Virus record (IMG/VR): IMGVR_UViG_3300012923_000003
Span: 1-51,448 of that record
Length of the DNA: 51,448 nt
Reading direction: 5' to 3' (one strand)
DNA from: a virus
Part shown: piece after piece, positions 15,691-21,220 of the stretch
Layout: each line of letters opens with the position of its first letter
Numbering within the stretch: the first letter of the stretch is position 1
Notes under the pieces: model-generated
What the model was told of the DNA's origin: nothing
What the model saw: only the letters and a program-made list of their open reading frames with translations
The model's database searches: none
Made by a program: the position numbers and the translations under genes

Positions 15691-15717
15691 GGGGTGGGCC
15701 ACGTTTGAGCCCACCCC
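15691..15717 (+). promoter_or_regulatory. Strong terminal hairpin of the non-coding region
   Basis: GGGGTGGGC pairs perfectly with GCCCACCCC over a 9-base loop. No T-run follows. It may mark the 3' end of the structured RNA or be a processing barrier 23 bases before the next ATG. Confidence 0.6.
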
Positions 15718-15739
15718 AAGCTACAAAGGAGAGCGTGCC

Positions 15740-16030
15740 ATGAAGAAGATTATCATGGTCGACCCTAATGATTTCTTCACCGGTCGATCAAAGCGTGATA
15801 TGATCCCAATGGATGATCTAAAAGTATACAAGAAATGGAAGAAGTTCTTGAAAAAGGAAGAAGAAGAGAAGAATAAAGCTAAGAAAGGCCCAGAAGGATG
15901 GTGGGCTAGGAAGTCTGTTGCCGAGAGGACATGTATCATTGCCATCTTTGGTCCGCCAGCAGGCATAGCTTATGTCTTCGGACTACTACAGGTTGCTAAA
16001 CTATTGGCTATATCGGCAGGTGTCCACTGA
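15740..16030 (+). CDS. Membrane protein with charged N-terminal half, 96 aa
   Basis: The ATG follows AAAGGAGAGCGTGCC. Residues 1-62 are strongly charged (KKWKKFLKKEEEEKNK). Residues about 65-92 are hydrophobic (CIIAIFGPPAGIAYVFGLL) and form one membrane helix, perhaps a hairpin at the Gly-Pro-Pro turn. Function unknown. It is the first gene after the structured RNA region. Confidence 0.7.
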   Translation: MKKIIMVDPNDFFTGRSKRDMIPMDDLKVYKKWKKFLKKEEEEKNKAKKGPEGWWARKSVAERTCIIAIFGPPAGIAYVFGLLQVAKLLAISAGVH

Positions 16031-16065
16031 CAGAAATACGAACATTAATACAAGACATCTACCGA

Positions 16066-16890
16066 ATGGTAGGTAAGGAAGAGAATTGGCTGACAAGTGA
16101 TATCGCTACTCAATTCACGTCTGAACTCACAATTAAACTCCAAGGATCCTTCAGTCCGCAAAGCCGCACTGGCTTACGTCTCAGCGGTCTGGGCCCAAAG
16201 TGCCCGGCACAACTGTGGTACTCAATACATACCCCATTGGCTGCAGAGCCCCTCCCCCCGTGGGCCAGGATCAAATATATCTACGGACACATACTTGAAG
16301 CGCTTGTAATCGCAATGGCCAAAGCCTCCGGCCACGAAGTAACAGGAGAACAAGATGCTGTATCTGTTGATGGGATCATCGGGCACCGAGATTGTGTTAT
16401 CGACGGGTGCATCGTTGATGTTAAGTCTGCTAGCAGCCGTGCTTTCCAAAAGTTCAAGGACGGTTCAATCGCATCCGACGATAGCTTCGGTTATCTTGAT
16501 CAACTTGATGGGTATCTTGTGGGCTCCTTGGATGATCACCTGGTAAGAAATAAGACTACTGCCTATCTATTAGCAATCGATAAACAATTAGGTCACATGG
16601 TGTTATATGAGCATACTGCGCGCGAAGAAAGTATTAGAAAAAGAATTCGAGATTATCGAGATGTCATCGCTCTTGATCGAGCTCCGCAATGCACTTGCGA
16701 AGAAGTACCCGATGGAAAGTCAGGAAACATTAGACTGGGCAATACAGCAAGCTATAACTCGTTTAAGTACCAGTGTCGTCCACAGCTTCGAACCTTTCGC
16801 TATAGCGACGGACTAAGATACTTAACCAAAGTAGTTAGAAAACCTGATGTTCCGGAGATAAATCGTCATGGACAAATCATATATAACTAA
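16066..16890 (+). CDS. PD-(D/E)XK exonuclease (RecB/Cas4-like nuclease fold), 274 aa
   Basis: The core GHRDCVIDGCIVDVKSAS (about residues 106-123) is the G-H-x-D ... D-x-K motif of this nuclease superfamily, preceded by a helix with Glu (GHILEALVIA). Later, QLDGYL and AYLLAIDK match the usual helix and strand. In phages with this layout it takes the place of the T7 gp6 5'-3' exonuclease, working with endonuclease I in host DNA breakdown and recombination. A cysteine pair (CTCEE) near 213 is too little for a Cas4-type iron-sulfur cluster. The frame extends upstream to a CTG at 16027 overlapping the previous stop, an alternative start adding 13 residues. Confidence 0.8.
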   Translation: MVGKEENWLTSDIATQFTSELTIKLQGSFSPQSRTGLRLSGLGPKCPAQLWYSIHTPLAAEPLPPWARIKYIYGHILEALVIAMAKASGHEVTGEQDAVSVDGIIGHRDCVIDGCIVDVKSASSRAFQKFKDGSIASDDSFGYLDQLDGYLVGSLDDHLVRNKTTAYLLAIDKQLGHMVLYEHTAREESIRKRIRDYRDVIALDRAPQCTCEEVPDGKSGNIRLGNTASYNSFKYQCRPQLRTFRYSDGLRYLTKVVRKPDVPEINRHGQIIYN

Positions 16891-17059
16891 CCCTACTCAC
16901 GGCGGTAAAGTTACTTGCCATAAATGTAATGGATTTATCAAAGAAGGAGAAGGAGTTGAATGGGTTAATATTCCTCCTTTAAACCATTTAGTTTACTTTC
17001 ATAAAGAATGTCTCAATAGATATGAGCACTACTACGGTCTGGACAAACCTATTGACTAA
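16868..17059 (+). CDS. Small zinc-binding protein, 63 aa
   Basis: CHKC (residues 17-20) and HKEC (45-48) give a CxxC...HxxC pattern spaced for one zinc ion. It overlaps the exonuclease end by 23 bases and lies directly before endonuclease I. A nucleic-acid or protein adaptor role in recombination is possible. Family not recognised beyond the zinc site. Confidence 0.7.
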   Translation: MDKSYITNPTHGGKVTCHKCNGFIKEGEGVEWVNIPPLNHLVYFHKECLNRYEHYYGLDKPID

Positions 17060-17073
17060 TGATATACTAATAC

Positions 17074-17406
17074 ATGCTACGCAATAAATTCGAGGCTAGA
17101 ATATACGCTAGCCTCAAAGCCAAGAAAATTAAGTTTAAATATGAAGGTGAGAAGATACTGTATCTTATCTCAGGACACTATGTTCCAGACTTCATCATTG
17201 CTACCAGACATGGAAAGATATACGTCGAAACTAAAGGACACTTCCGTCCCGAAGCTAAACGTAAAATGCGCGCCGTAAAGAAACTCAATCCCCAATTAGA
17301 TATTAGAATATTGTTTTACTCATACAGTAAGTCGAGTGTTAAATGGTGCGTCAAGAACAACTTCCCCTATGCCATAGGAGATATCCCCGATGAGTGGCTT
17401 CATTAG
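17074..17406 (+). CDS. Endonuclease I, Holliday-junction resolvase (T7 gp3-like), 110 aa
   Basis: It resolves branched DNA and helps degrade host DNA. All four T7 active-site residues can be aligned: Glu in NKFEARIY, Asp in YVPDFII, and Glu and Lys in YVETKG. The following hPQLDIRILF and the late WC and IPDEW match the family. It is shorter than T7 gp3 because the C-terminal tail is reduced. It overlaps a membrane peptide gene by 17 bases. Confidence 0.93.
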   Translation: MLRNKFEARIYASLKAKKIKFKYEGEKILYLISGHYVPDFIIATRHGKIYVETKGHFRPEAKRKMRAVKKLNPQLDIRILFYSYSKSSVKWCVKNNFPYAIGDIPDEWLH

Positions 17407-17551
17407 TTCTTTCATAACTCACACTTTAGCTTTCCTCCTAGGAGCTAGTCTAATCTTCGCTATCTTAGCTCTGGCTATGTCTCAAACATTTGATATCCAT
17501 ACCGCCCACGGCGATGCTGTCTGCTTCATTACTCAGGTGCATAAACCATAA
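17390..17551 (+). CDS. Single-pass membrane protein, 53 aa
   Basis: The ATG lies within the 3' end of endonuclease I. A hydrophobic stretch (TLAFLLGASLIFAILALAM) forms one helix, followed by a short polar tail with one Cys (GDAVCFITQVHKP). Its stop abuts the next start. Function unknown. Confidence 0.6.
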   Translation: MSGFISSFITHTLAFLLGASLIFAILALAMSQTFDIHTAHGDAVCFITQVHKP

Positions 17552-17701
17552 GTGACTTCCTACGCTACCCTATTAGAAGTATATACCTTGGAAGAATTAC
17601 TTGAACTAAACGATAAGACTGAAGAAGATTGCTTAGAGTTTCTCGTTGAAGAGAAGTTTATTAAGTTACCTACCATTAAACCATTAGACTTTGACGAATG
17701 A
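17552..17701 (+). CDS. Small acidic protein, 49 aa
   Basis: The GTG start directly follows the previous TAA. The protein is Leu/Glu-rich (LEELLELNDKTEEDCLEFL) and likely all-helical. It overlaps the next ATG by four bases (ATGA). The region is dense with coupled genes, which supports it despite the lack of a strong ribosome site. Confidence 0.55.
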   Translation: MTSYATLLEVYTLEELLELNDKTEEDCLEFLVEEKFIKLPTIKPLDFDE

Positions 17702-17892
17702 TCAAACACCCTAAGACTAGAGCTGAGAGGCTACGTCTCAAATACCTAAAGGATACCTTTGACGATAAATCCAAACGATCTTCCCTCCAGTACAGGAAGC
17801 AGGAGATCAAAGCGAAGGAACTCGAAGATGAGCTTAGGGTCCAAGTATCTGGCTCGCAAGAGGAAGCAGAATTCGCAATCAATCCAGTCTGA
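17698..17892 (+). CDS. Small basic helical protein, 64 aa
   Basis: The ATG overlaps the preceding stop. Lys/Arg-rich helices (TRAERLRLKYLKDTF, RKQEIKAKELEDEL) suggest a coiled coil or nucleic-acid binding. The 3' part overlaps the next gene by 65 bases in another frame. No family recognised. Confidence 0.6.
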   Translation: MIKHPKTRAERLRLKYLKDTFDDKSKRSSLQYRKQEIKAKELEDELRVQVSGSQEEAEFAINPV

Positions 17893-18064
17893 GATATCTT
17901 TGGCTAATGTCAGAGATGGACTGTTGCCCATGCTGTACACTCTCAATGTAATCAAGCCAAGGGATGAAGTCGTGGAGATTGATTTCGACTGGCATAACAT
18001 CAAGGACGAGATTTGTCCTATAACCATCTACGTGAAAGGAGCGCCAAAGAGTAATAGTGGCTAG
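17828..18064 (+). CDS. Small protein, 78 aa, unknown
   Basis: I chose the ATG at 17828, eight bases behind AAGGA; the frame is open upstream but only inside the neighbouring gene. The N-terminus is basic (KYLARKRKQN) and the C-terminal half beta-rich (VVEIDFDWHNIKDE). It overlaps the following GTG by eight bases. Confidence 0.6.
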   Translation: MSLGSKYLARKRKQNSQSIQSEISLANVRDGLLPMLYTLNVIKPRDEVVEIDFDWHNIKDEICPITIYVKGAPKSNSG

Positions 18065-18302
18065 AAACTATAAGAAAGAAACGGCCTATGAAGAAAATCC
18101 TCAGCAGGTTAAACGGCGTGAAGCTCGGAATAGAGCCCGTCGTAAAGCACTCAAGGCCGGAACAGTCCACAAAGGTGATAAGAAAGAACTTGACCACATT
18201 GGATACCATCGGACTGGTAGTCTTGACCGTGTTCCCACTCGTGTTGTTAGCGAGCATGCCAACGTGGTTAGACAACCTCCCCACAAAAGAAAGAGAAAAT
18301 GA
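18057..18302 (+). CDS. Small HNH-like basic protein, 81 aa
   Basis: The layout VKRREARNRARRKALKAG then KGDKKELDHIGY then VVSEHANVVRQ resembles a family of short phage proteins related to HNH nucleases, with the D-H pair conserved. The final catalytic His/Asn positions are not convincing, so it may be a DNA-binding relative without nuclease activity. The start is a GTG overlapping the previous gene. A second frame (18088-18306) overlaps it; see rejected items. Confidence 0.7.
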   Translation: MARNYKKETAYEENPQQVKRREARNRARRKALKAGTVHKGDKKELDHIGYHRTGSLDRVPTRVVSEHANVVRQPPHKRKRK

Positions 18303-18442
18303 ATGAGTTCATAGACAATCATGTCTGGATCTTAGCAGTAGCCCGAGTATTAATCGGGTTTTCATTAATATTTCTAATAACAATTAGTACTAAGAAAATA
18401 ATTAGGTCATTACGACCCAAGAAAAGGAAACATCATGAATGA
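18299..18442 (+). CDS. Single-pass membrane protein, 47 aa
   Basis: The ATG overlaps the end of the HNH-like gene. One hydrophobic helix (VWILAVARVLIGFSLIFLI) is followed by a very basic tail (KKIIRSLRPKKRKHH), placing the tail in the cytoplasm. It overlaps the next gene by eight bases. Confidence 0.6.
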   Translation: MNEFIDNHVWILAVARVLIGFSLIFLITISTKKIIRSLRPKKRKHHE

Positions 18443-18626
18443 AATCCTTCAGGACATGGCCACTGAGCCTGTGGCGCTGGATCACTTCGTCCTCGGCCTC
18501 GACGACGAAGGCAACGAAGTCAAGATCAAGGTCGACGAAGCTGGCGAACTCTCGCTCGTTCAGGACATCGAAGACCGCGACGAAGCCGTCGCTGACAAGG
18601 ATGATGACTCCGCCGTTCCCTTCTAA
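18435..18626 (+). CDS. Highly acidic protein with an SSB-like C-terminal tip, 63 aa
   Basis: The ATG follows AAAAGGAAACATC. About a third of the residues are Asp or Glu, and the sequence is more G+C-rich than its neighbours. It ends DKDDDSAVPF, very like the acidic tip of bacterial SSB (DDDIPF), through which SSB recruits many repair and replication proteins. It could bind those host proteins or mimic DNA by charge. This is inference from the tail and composition; no family is recognised. Confidence 0.7.
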   Translation: MNEILQDMATEPVALDHFVLGLDDEGNEVKIKVDEAGELSLVQDIEDRDEAVADKDDDSAVPF

Positions 18627-18658
18627 AGCTTGATTTGATCTAATGACAAATCAGCACT

Positions 18659-18691
18659 CCTAGTGGTGTCTCCCGCGCCTTAGCCACTAGG
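18659..18691 (+). promoter_or_regulatory. Perfect 8-bp hairpin before the terminator
   Basis: CCTAGTGG pairs with CCACTAGG around a 17-base loop. With GATTTG/CAAATC just upstream it may protect the 3' end of the transcript. Confidence 0.5.
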
Positions 18692-18699
18692 TAAACTTG

Positions 18700-18734
18700 A
18701 CCCCGGCACTCCTAATAGAGGCCGGGGTTCTTTT
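18700..18734 (+). terminator. Rho-independent terminator
   Basis: An 8-bp stem ACCCCGGC / GCCGGGGT is followed by TTCTTTT. It separates the long middle operon from the gene at 18765. Confidence 0.88.
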
Positions 18735-18764
18735 GATCGTGCTTACGATCTATTGGATATTACA

Positions 18765-19658
18765 ATGAATAATCCTGCTTACTATCTAGAATACGAAGAT
18801 GGATTAGGACCTTACTGGAAATGTTTTGATGGGAATGATGGACAATGTATGTCCACGCAGAGAACTAAACAAGATGCTATGTCTTGGTGTCGTGGATGGA
18901 ACCATATCCTATTAGGTGAAATAGGACATCCTCATCTTTCTCACAGACAATGGAAGAAATGGTTCCCCGGCTATCCTAATTCAAAACATATTTATAATGC
19001 TTATAAAATGGACTATCTAATGTATGATTCAGTAAATACCTTTGCATCTTTACCTGAAGTAAAGTGCAGCGTTGTCTCCTCACCCTATCTAGACGGAGAC
19101 AGCTTCTCAAAGATAATGCGTAAACAAGAAGAAGGGAATAATCCCATGTATCTCGATGATTGTGTTACCGTTTCTCCGTGGCCTACAACTACGAAGAAGT
19201 GTGGTCAGCCTCAGGCTGCTACTCAGTCTGTGATCCAGGTGATCACGGACTCCAAACCTGACACTGCTGTTCATCAGCGTAGCTTCCTTACAAGTCGTGT
19301 TCACGATCTCAAGTACGTTAAGTACAATGAGATCTCGGAGCAGTTCTTCAAGAATGAACCGAATGGTCCAAAGACCGTAGCTGAGTTGAAGGAGCGCCTG
19401 AAGAAGGGCCACTACACGGTTGAGTTGCCGAAGGGTTTTGGCTACGACAGTGAAGATGATGAAATCTACTGGCGGGATGCCTTCTCTTGGCGGACGCCGG
19501 AGACTCAGTTCGATAAGGCCGGCTGGGAAGCTGCCTACAAAGAACTGACCACCTTCGTCTCGGACATCCTTGATCAGATTGCTATCCTTGATCCCAAGGA
19601 AGGTCTGGCTCTGCTGGATGATCTGAAGAAGTGGAAGCCTTCCAAGACTAAGAAGTGA
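18765..19658 (+). CDS. Protein of 297 aa, two-part composition, unknown
   Basis: I chose the ATG at 18765; an in-frame upstream ATT-rich stretch has no better start. The first about 110 residues are AT-rich in codon use and rich in Trp, Tyr and Cys (YWKCFDGNDG, SWCRGWNHILL). From about residue 115 codon use shifts to G+C-rich, and the last 100 residues are charged and helical (LKERLKKGHYTVELPKGFGY). The shift suggests a fusion of two older parts or partial transfer. A weak TTGATC-N17-GATATT promoter may lie just upstream. It is the last gene of the rightward arm. Not recognised. Confidence 0.75.
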   Translation: MNNPAYYLEYEDGLGPYWKCFDGNDGQCMSTQRTKQDAMSWCRGWNHILLGEIGHPHLSHRQWKKWFPGYPNSKHIYNAYKMDYLMYDSVNTFASLPEVKCSVVSSPYLDGDSFSKIMRKQEEGNNPMYLDDCVTVSPWPTTTKKCGQPQAATQSVIQVITDSKPDTAVHQRSFLTSRVHDLKYVKYNEISEQFFKNEPNGPKTVAELKERLKKGHYTVELPKGFGYDSEDDEIYWRDAFSWRTPETQFDKAGWEAAYKELTTFVSDILDQIAILDPKEGLALLDDLKKWKPSKTKK

Positions 19659-19666
19659 TATGATTT

Positions 19667-19742
19667 GATTACGACAAGCATTTCAGATGGTTGATGCGCC
19701 CGGTCGCACCGGGAGAATGCAGTTCGAATCTAAGGCGTAGTC
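19667..19742 (+). tRNA. tRNA-like element with defective T-stem (possible pseudo-tRNA)
   Basis: The 76 bases have tRNA proportions. GATTACG pairs with CGTAGTC over seven pairs (one G-U) and the pairing extends to TTTGATTACG/CGTAGTCAAA. A D-arm GCAT / ATGC carries the usual GG in its loop. CCCGG-TCGCA-CCGGG stands where the anticodon arm belongs. A TTCGAAT T-loop sits at 19723, but its stem (TGCAG / CTAAG) pairs at only about three positions. The anticodon would be CGC if the stem opens by one pair. No CCA is encoded. It may be a decayed tRNA or a tRNA mimic; it ends nine bases before the terminator. Confidence 0.4.
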
Positions 19743-19750
19743 AAAGAAGA

Positions 19751-19785
19751 ACCCCGTAGGGACGTAAATCCTTACGGGGTTTTTT
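19751..19785 (+). terminator. Bidirectional terminator between convergent arms
   Basis: The stem ACCCCGTA / TACGGGGT is followed by six T on the + strand. On the - strand the same stem is followed by TTCTTCTTT. It sits between the ends of the rightward and leftward operons. Confidence 0.88.
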
Positions 19786-19899
19786 CGTGTCTTGATTCTA
19801 AATTAAGTAAGTTAACATACAACTGGCGGCTGTTCCTGAGGCTGAATGTGCTAGATAGTGTACTGATCCTATTAGGCAATCGGCCCAGGAGTCGTAATT

Positions 19900-19971
19900 A
19901 TGAACGATCATCTTATGTGCATGAGGGGTTCCGAAGTTAAGTGTGGCTATGAGTGTCCATTTCAACATTAA
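19900..19971 (+). CDS. Possible micro-protein, 23 aa, Cys-rich
   Basis: CAGGAG lies eight bases before the ATG. The peptide has three Cys (MCMRG, VKCGYECPF) and overlaps the end of the convergent 406-aa gene. It lies beyond the terminator, so expression would need read-through or its own promoter. Evidence is limited to the ribosome site. The rest of 19786-19967 holds no gene that I can support. Confidence 0.3.
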   Translation: MNDHLMCMRGSEVKCGYECPFQH

Positions 19972-21188
19972 TTCTCTTTAAAAGTGATAGGTTCTGACTT
20001 CATTATCATACCAGTCTTCGGATCCATTACACCGTAGGCAGAAGTAGTAACAGCTTCCTTGACAGGTATTTGACGATGTGCTGGAATATCTGCAGTATGT
20101 TCTGGATGGAACATACGACGTTCTTTTTCAGTTAGAAGTAAACGAGTTTCTACGTTTCTAGCTTCAGTCTCTCCTGCTAACCTAAGATAATATTTAGCAG
20201 CTTGTTGATTACCAGCTGCTTTGTATTCTTGATACTTTTTAAAGACTGTAGTTAGATATTTACTTCGAGCATACTCTTCTTCGGTCAGACCTTTAGTATT
20301 GATTTTCCTTATTATAGCTTCGGATTCAGGAATTAAAGCTTCAACATCTCTAGTATATCTTAGATGATAATCTTTCCCAGCCTTACCGGGAGAACCTCCC
20401 TTAACAAACCCTTCAATATCTTGAATAGCATGTTGAACTTCATGCATTAAGATACCTTGATTCTCAGAAGCTTCTGTACCCATCCTTATAGTCTTTGATC
20501 GAGAAGCCCATTCTGCACCTGTGGAAGGATAAATAGGATCTCTTACAACTCTAATATCTTGTAATTGAGGATAGGCTTTGTACAATTCTGGATGATCTAA
20601 AACTAAAGGTAAGGCTAAAGATTTCTCTCCAGTCGTACTAACACGAGCATCCTCGTGCCATCCTTTATCAAAGCTAGCCTTACTATCGTCTATTTCATAA
20701 CGCCATTTACCTTCAGCTCCACGCCAAAAGCCAGTTTTCTGATATATGTGTTCGTCAAGACTTCCAAGTTTACCGGGAGGAAGTCCAGTACCTTCTAAGA
20801 TTTGAGCATGTGCGAGGTCAGATAATTTACTTCCGATGGCTGCGCTTTTAACTCCAGCCATAGTACCCGGACCTGCCGACATCCCTATGTTAATTCCTCG
20901 TTCAATATCCTCATCGGTAATATTAACTAACGGACTAGCTGTACGAAACCTTATATGCTCTCCTTCGGGGGTTAAGTTAGTCTCAGGTACTTTCTCCGGT
21001 ACATTGGTACCTCCCTCTGGTTTTAACGCACCAGCGGGCTCCGTAGGGCTTCCTAGAGACATCGTAGAAGTGGTGGAGAGTGGCTCTTGCACAGGCCTAA
21101 TGGTAATAGCCTGTGATTTCTTAGCCTGATCGACTAAGAAGGCAGACTCATCGGGAAAATATTCTCCTGCGCTAGAACCAATGGGCAT
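19968..21188 (-). CDS. Ejection-associated polyvalent protein with HEXXH metallopeptidase-like motif, 406 aa
   Basis: The block from KTGFWRGAEGKWRYEIDD (about residue 150) through MHEVQHAIQDIEGF (about 250) to AGETEARNVETR (about 340) matches the large polyvalent-protein-associated domain usually called LPD23. It contains a zincin-type HEVQH motif with a downstream acidic residue. Polyvalent proteins are thought to be delivered into the host with the DNA. The first ~130 residues are Pro/Ser-rich and unstructured. It is the last gene of the leftward arm, beside the internal virion proteins. A protease acting in the envelope or on host proteins during entry is plausible but unproven. Confidence 0.8.
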   Translation of the reverse strand: MPIGSSAGEYFPDESAFLVDQAKKSQAITIRPVQEPLSTTSTMSLGSPTEPAGALKPEGGTNVPEKVPETNLTPEGEHIRFRTASPLVNITDEDIERGINIGMSAGPGTMAGVKSAAIGSKLSDLAHAQILEGTGLPPGKLGSLDEHIYQKTGFWRGAEGKWRYEIDDSKASFDKGWHEDARVSTTGEKSLALPLVLDHPELYKAYPQLQDIRVVRDPIYPSTGAEWASRSKTIRMGTEASENQGILMHEVQHAIQDIEGFVKGGSPGKAGKDYHLRYTRDVEALIPESEAIIRKINTKGLTEEEYARSKYLTTVFKKYQEYKAAGNQQAAKYYLRLAGETEARNVETRLLLTEKERRMFHPEHTADIPAHRQIPVKEAVTTSAYGVMDPKTGMIMKSEPITFKEN

Positions 21189-21220
21189 GTTATTGAAAAT
21201 TCCTTACCATGAATTTACTT

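Larger units (their letters stand above)
14240..15720 (+). ncRNA. Large structured non-coding region, candidate long RNA (about 1.45 kb)
   Basis: No frame on either strand has a ribosome site or protein-like composition. The DNA is visibly richer in G+C than its coding neighbours and full of perfect hairpins: CTCCAG/CTGGAG (14242-14265), GCTTACT-AAGA-AGTAAGC (14367-14384), CTCGGA-TATAG-TCCGAG (14428-14444), CCTCT-GT-AGAGG, ACACCA/TGGTGT near 15082, and GCGAATA-GTC-TATTCGC (15356-15372). Four tRNA T-arm-like hairpins with seven-base T-loops occur at 14526, 14833, 14904 and 15009. A tandem 12-bp repeat (TGGTGAGCAAGA / TGGTGAGCAAAG) is at 14603-14626. The region lies between SSB and nuclease genes in the same orientation. 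It could be one long ornate RNA or several small ones; GOLLD- and ROOL-type RNAs of phages have similar size and context. Confidence 0.6.

Noticed and set aside
16066-16890. Cas4 identity for the PD-(D/E)XK nuclease
   Set aside because: The four-cysteine iron-sulfur cluster of Cas4 is not present and there are no CRISPR genes nearby; its place beside endonuclease I fits a phage recombination exonuclease.
18088-18306. A 72-codon frame with a membrane helix overlapping the HNH-like gene, reminiscent of embedded spanin genes
   Set aside because: The HNH-like frame has recognisable family features and the better gene spacing. The hydrophobic stretch can arise as an off-frame reading of Arg/Lys-rich sequence, and the lysis cassette is elsewhere. 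It is not excluded completely.
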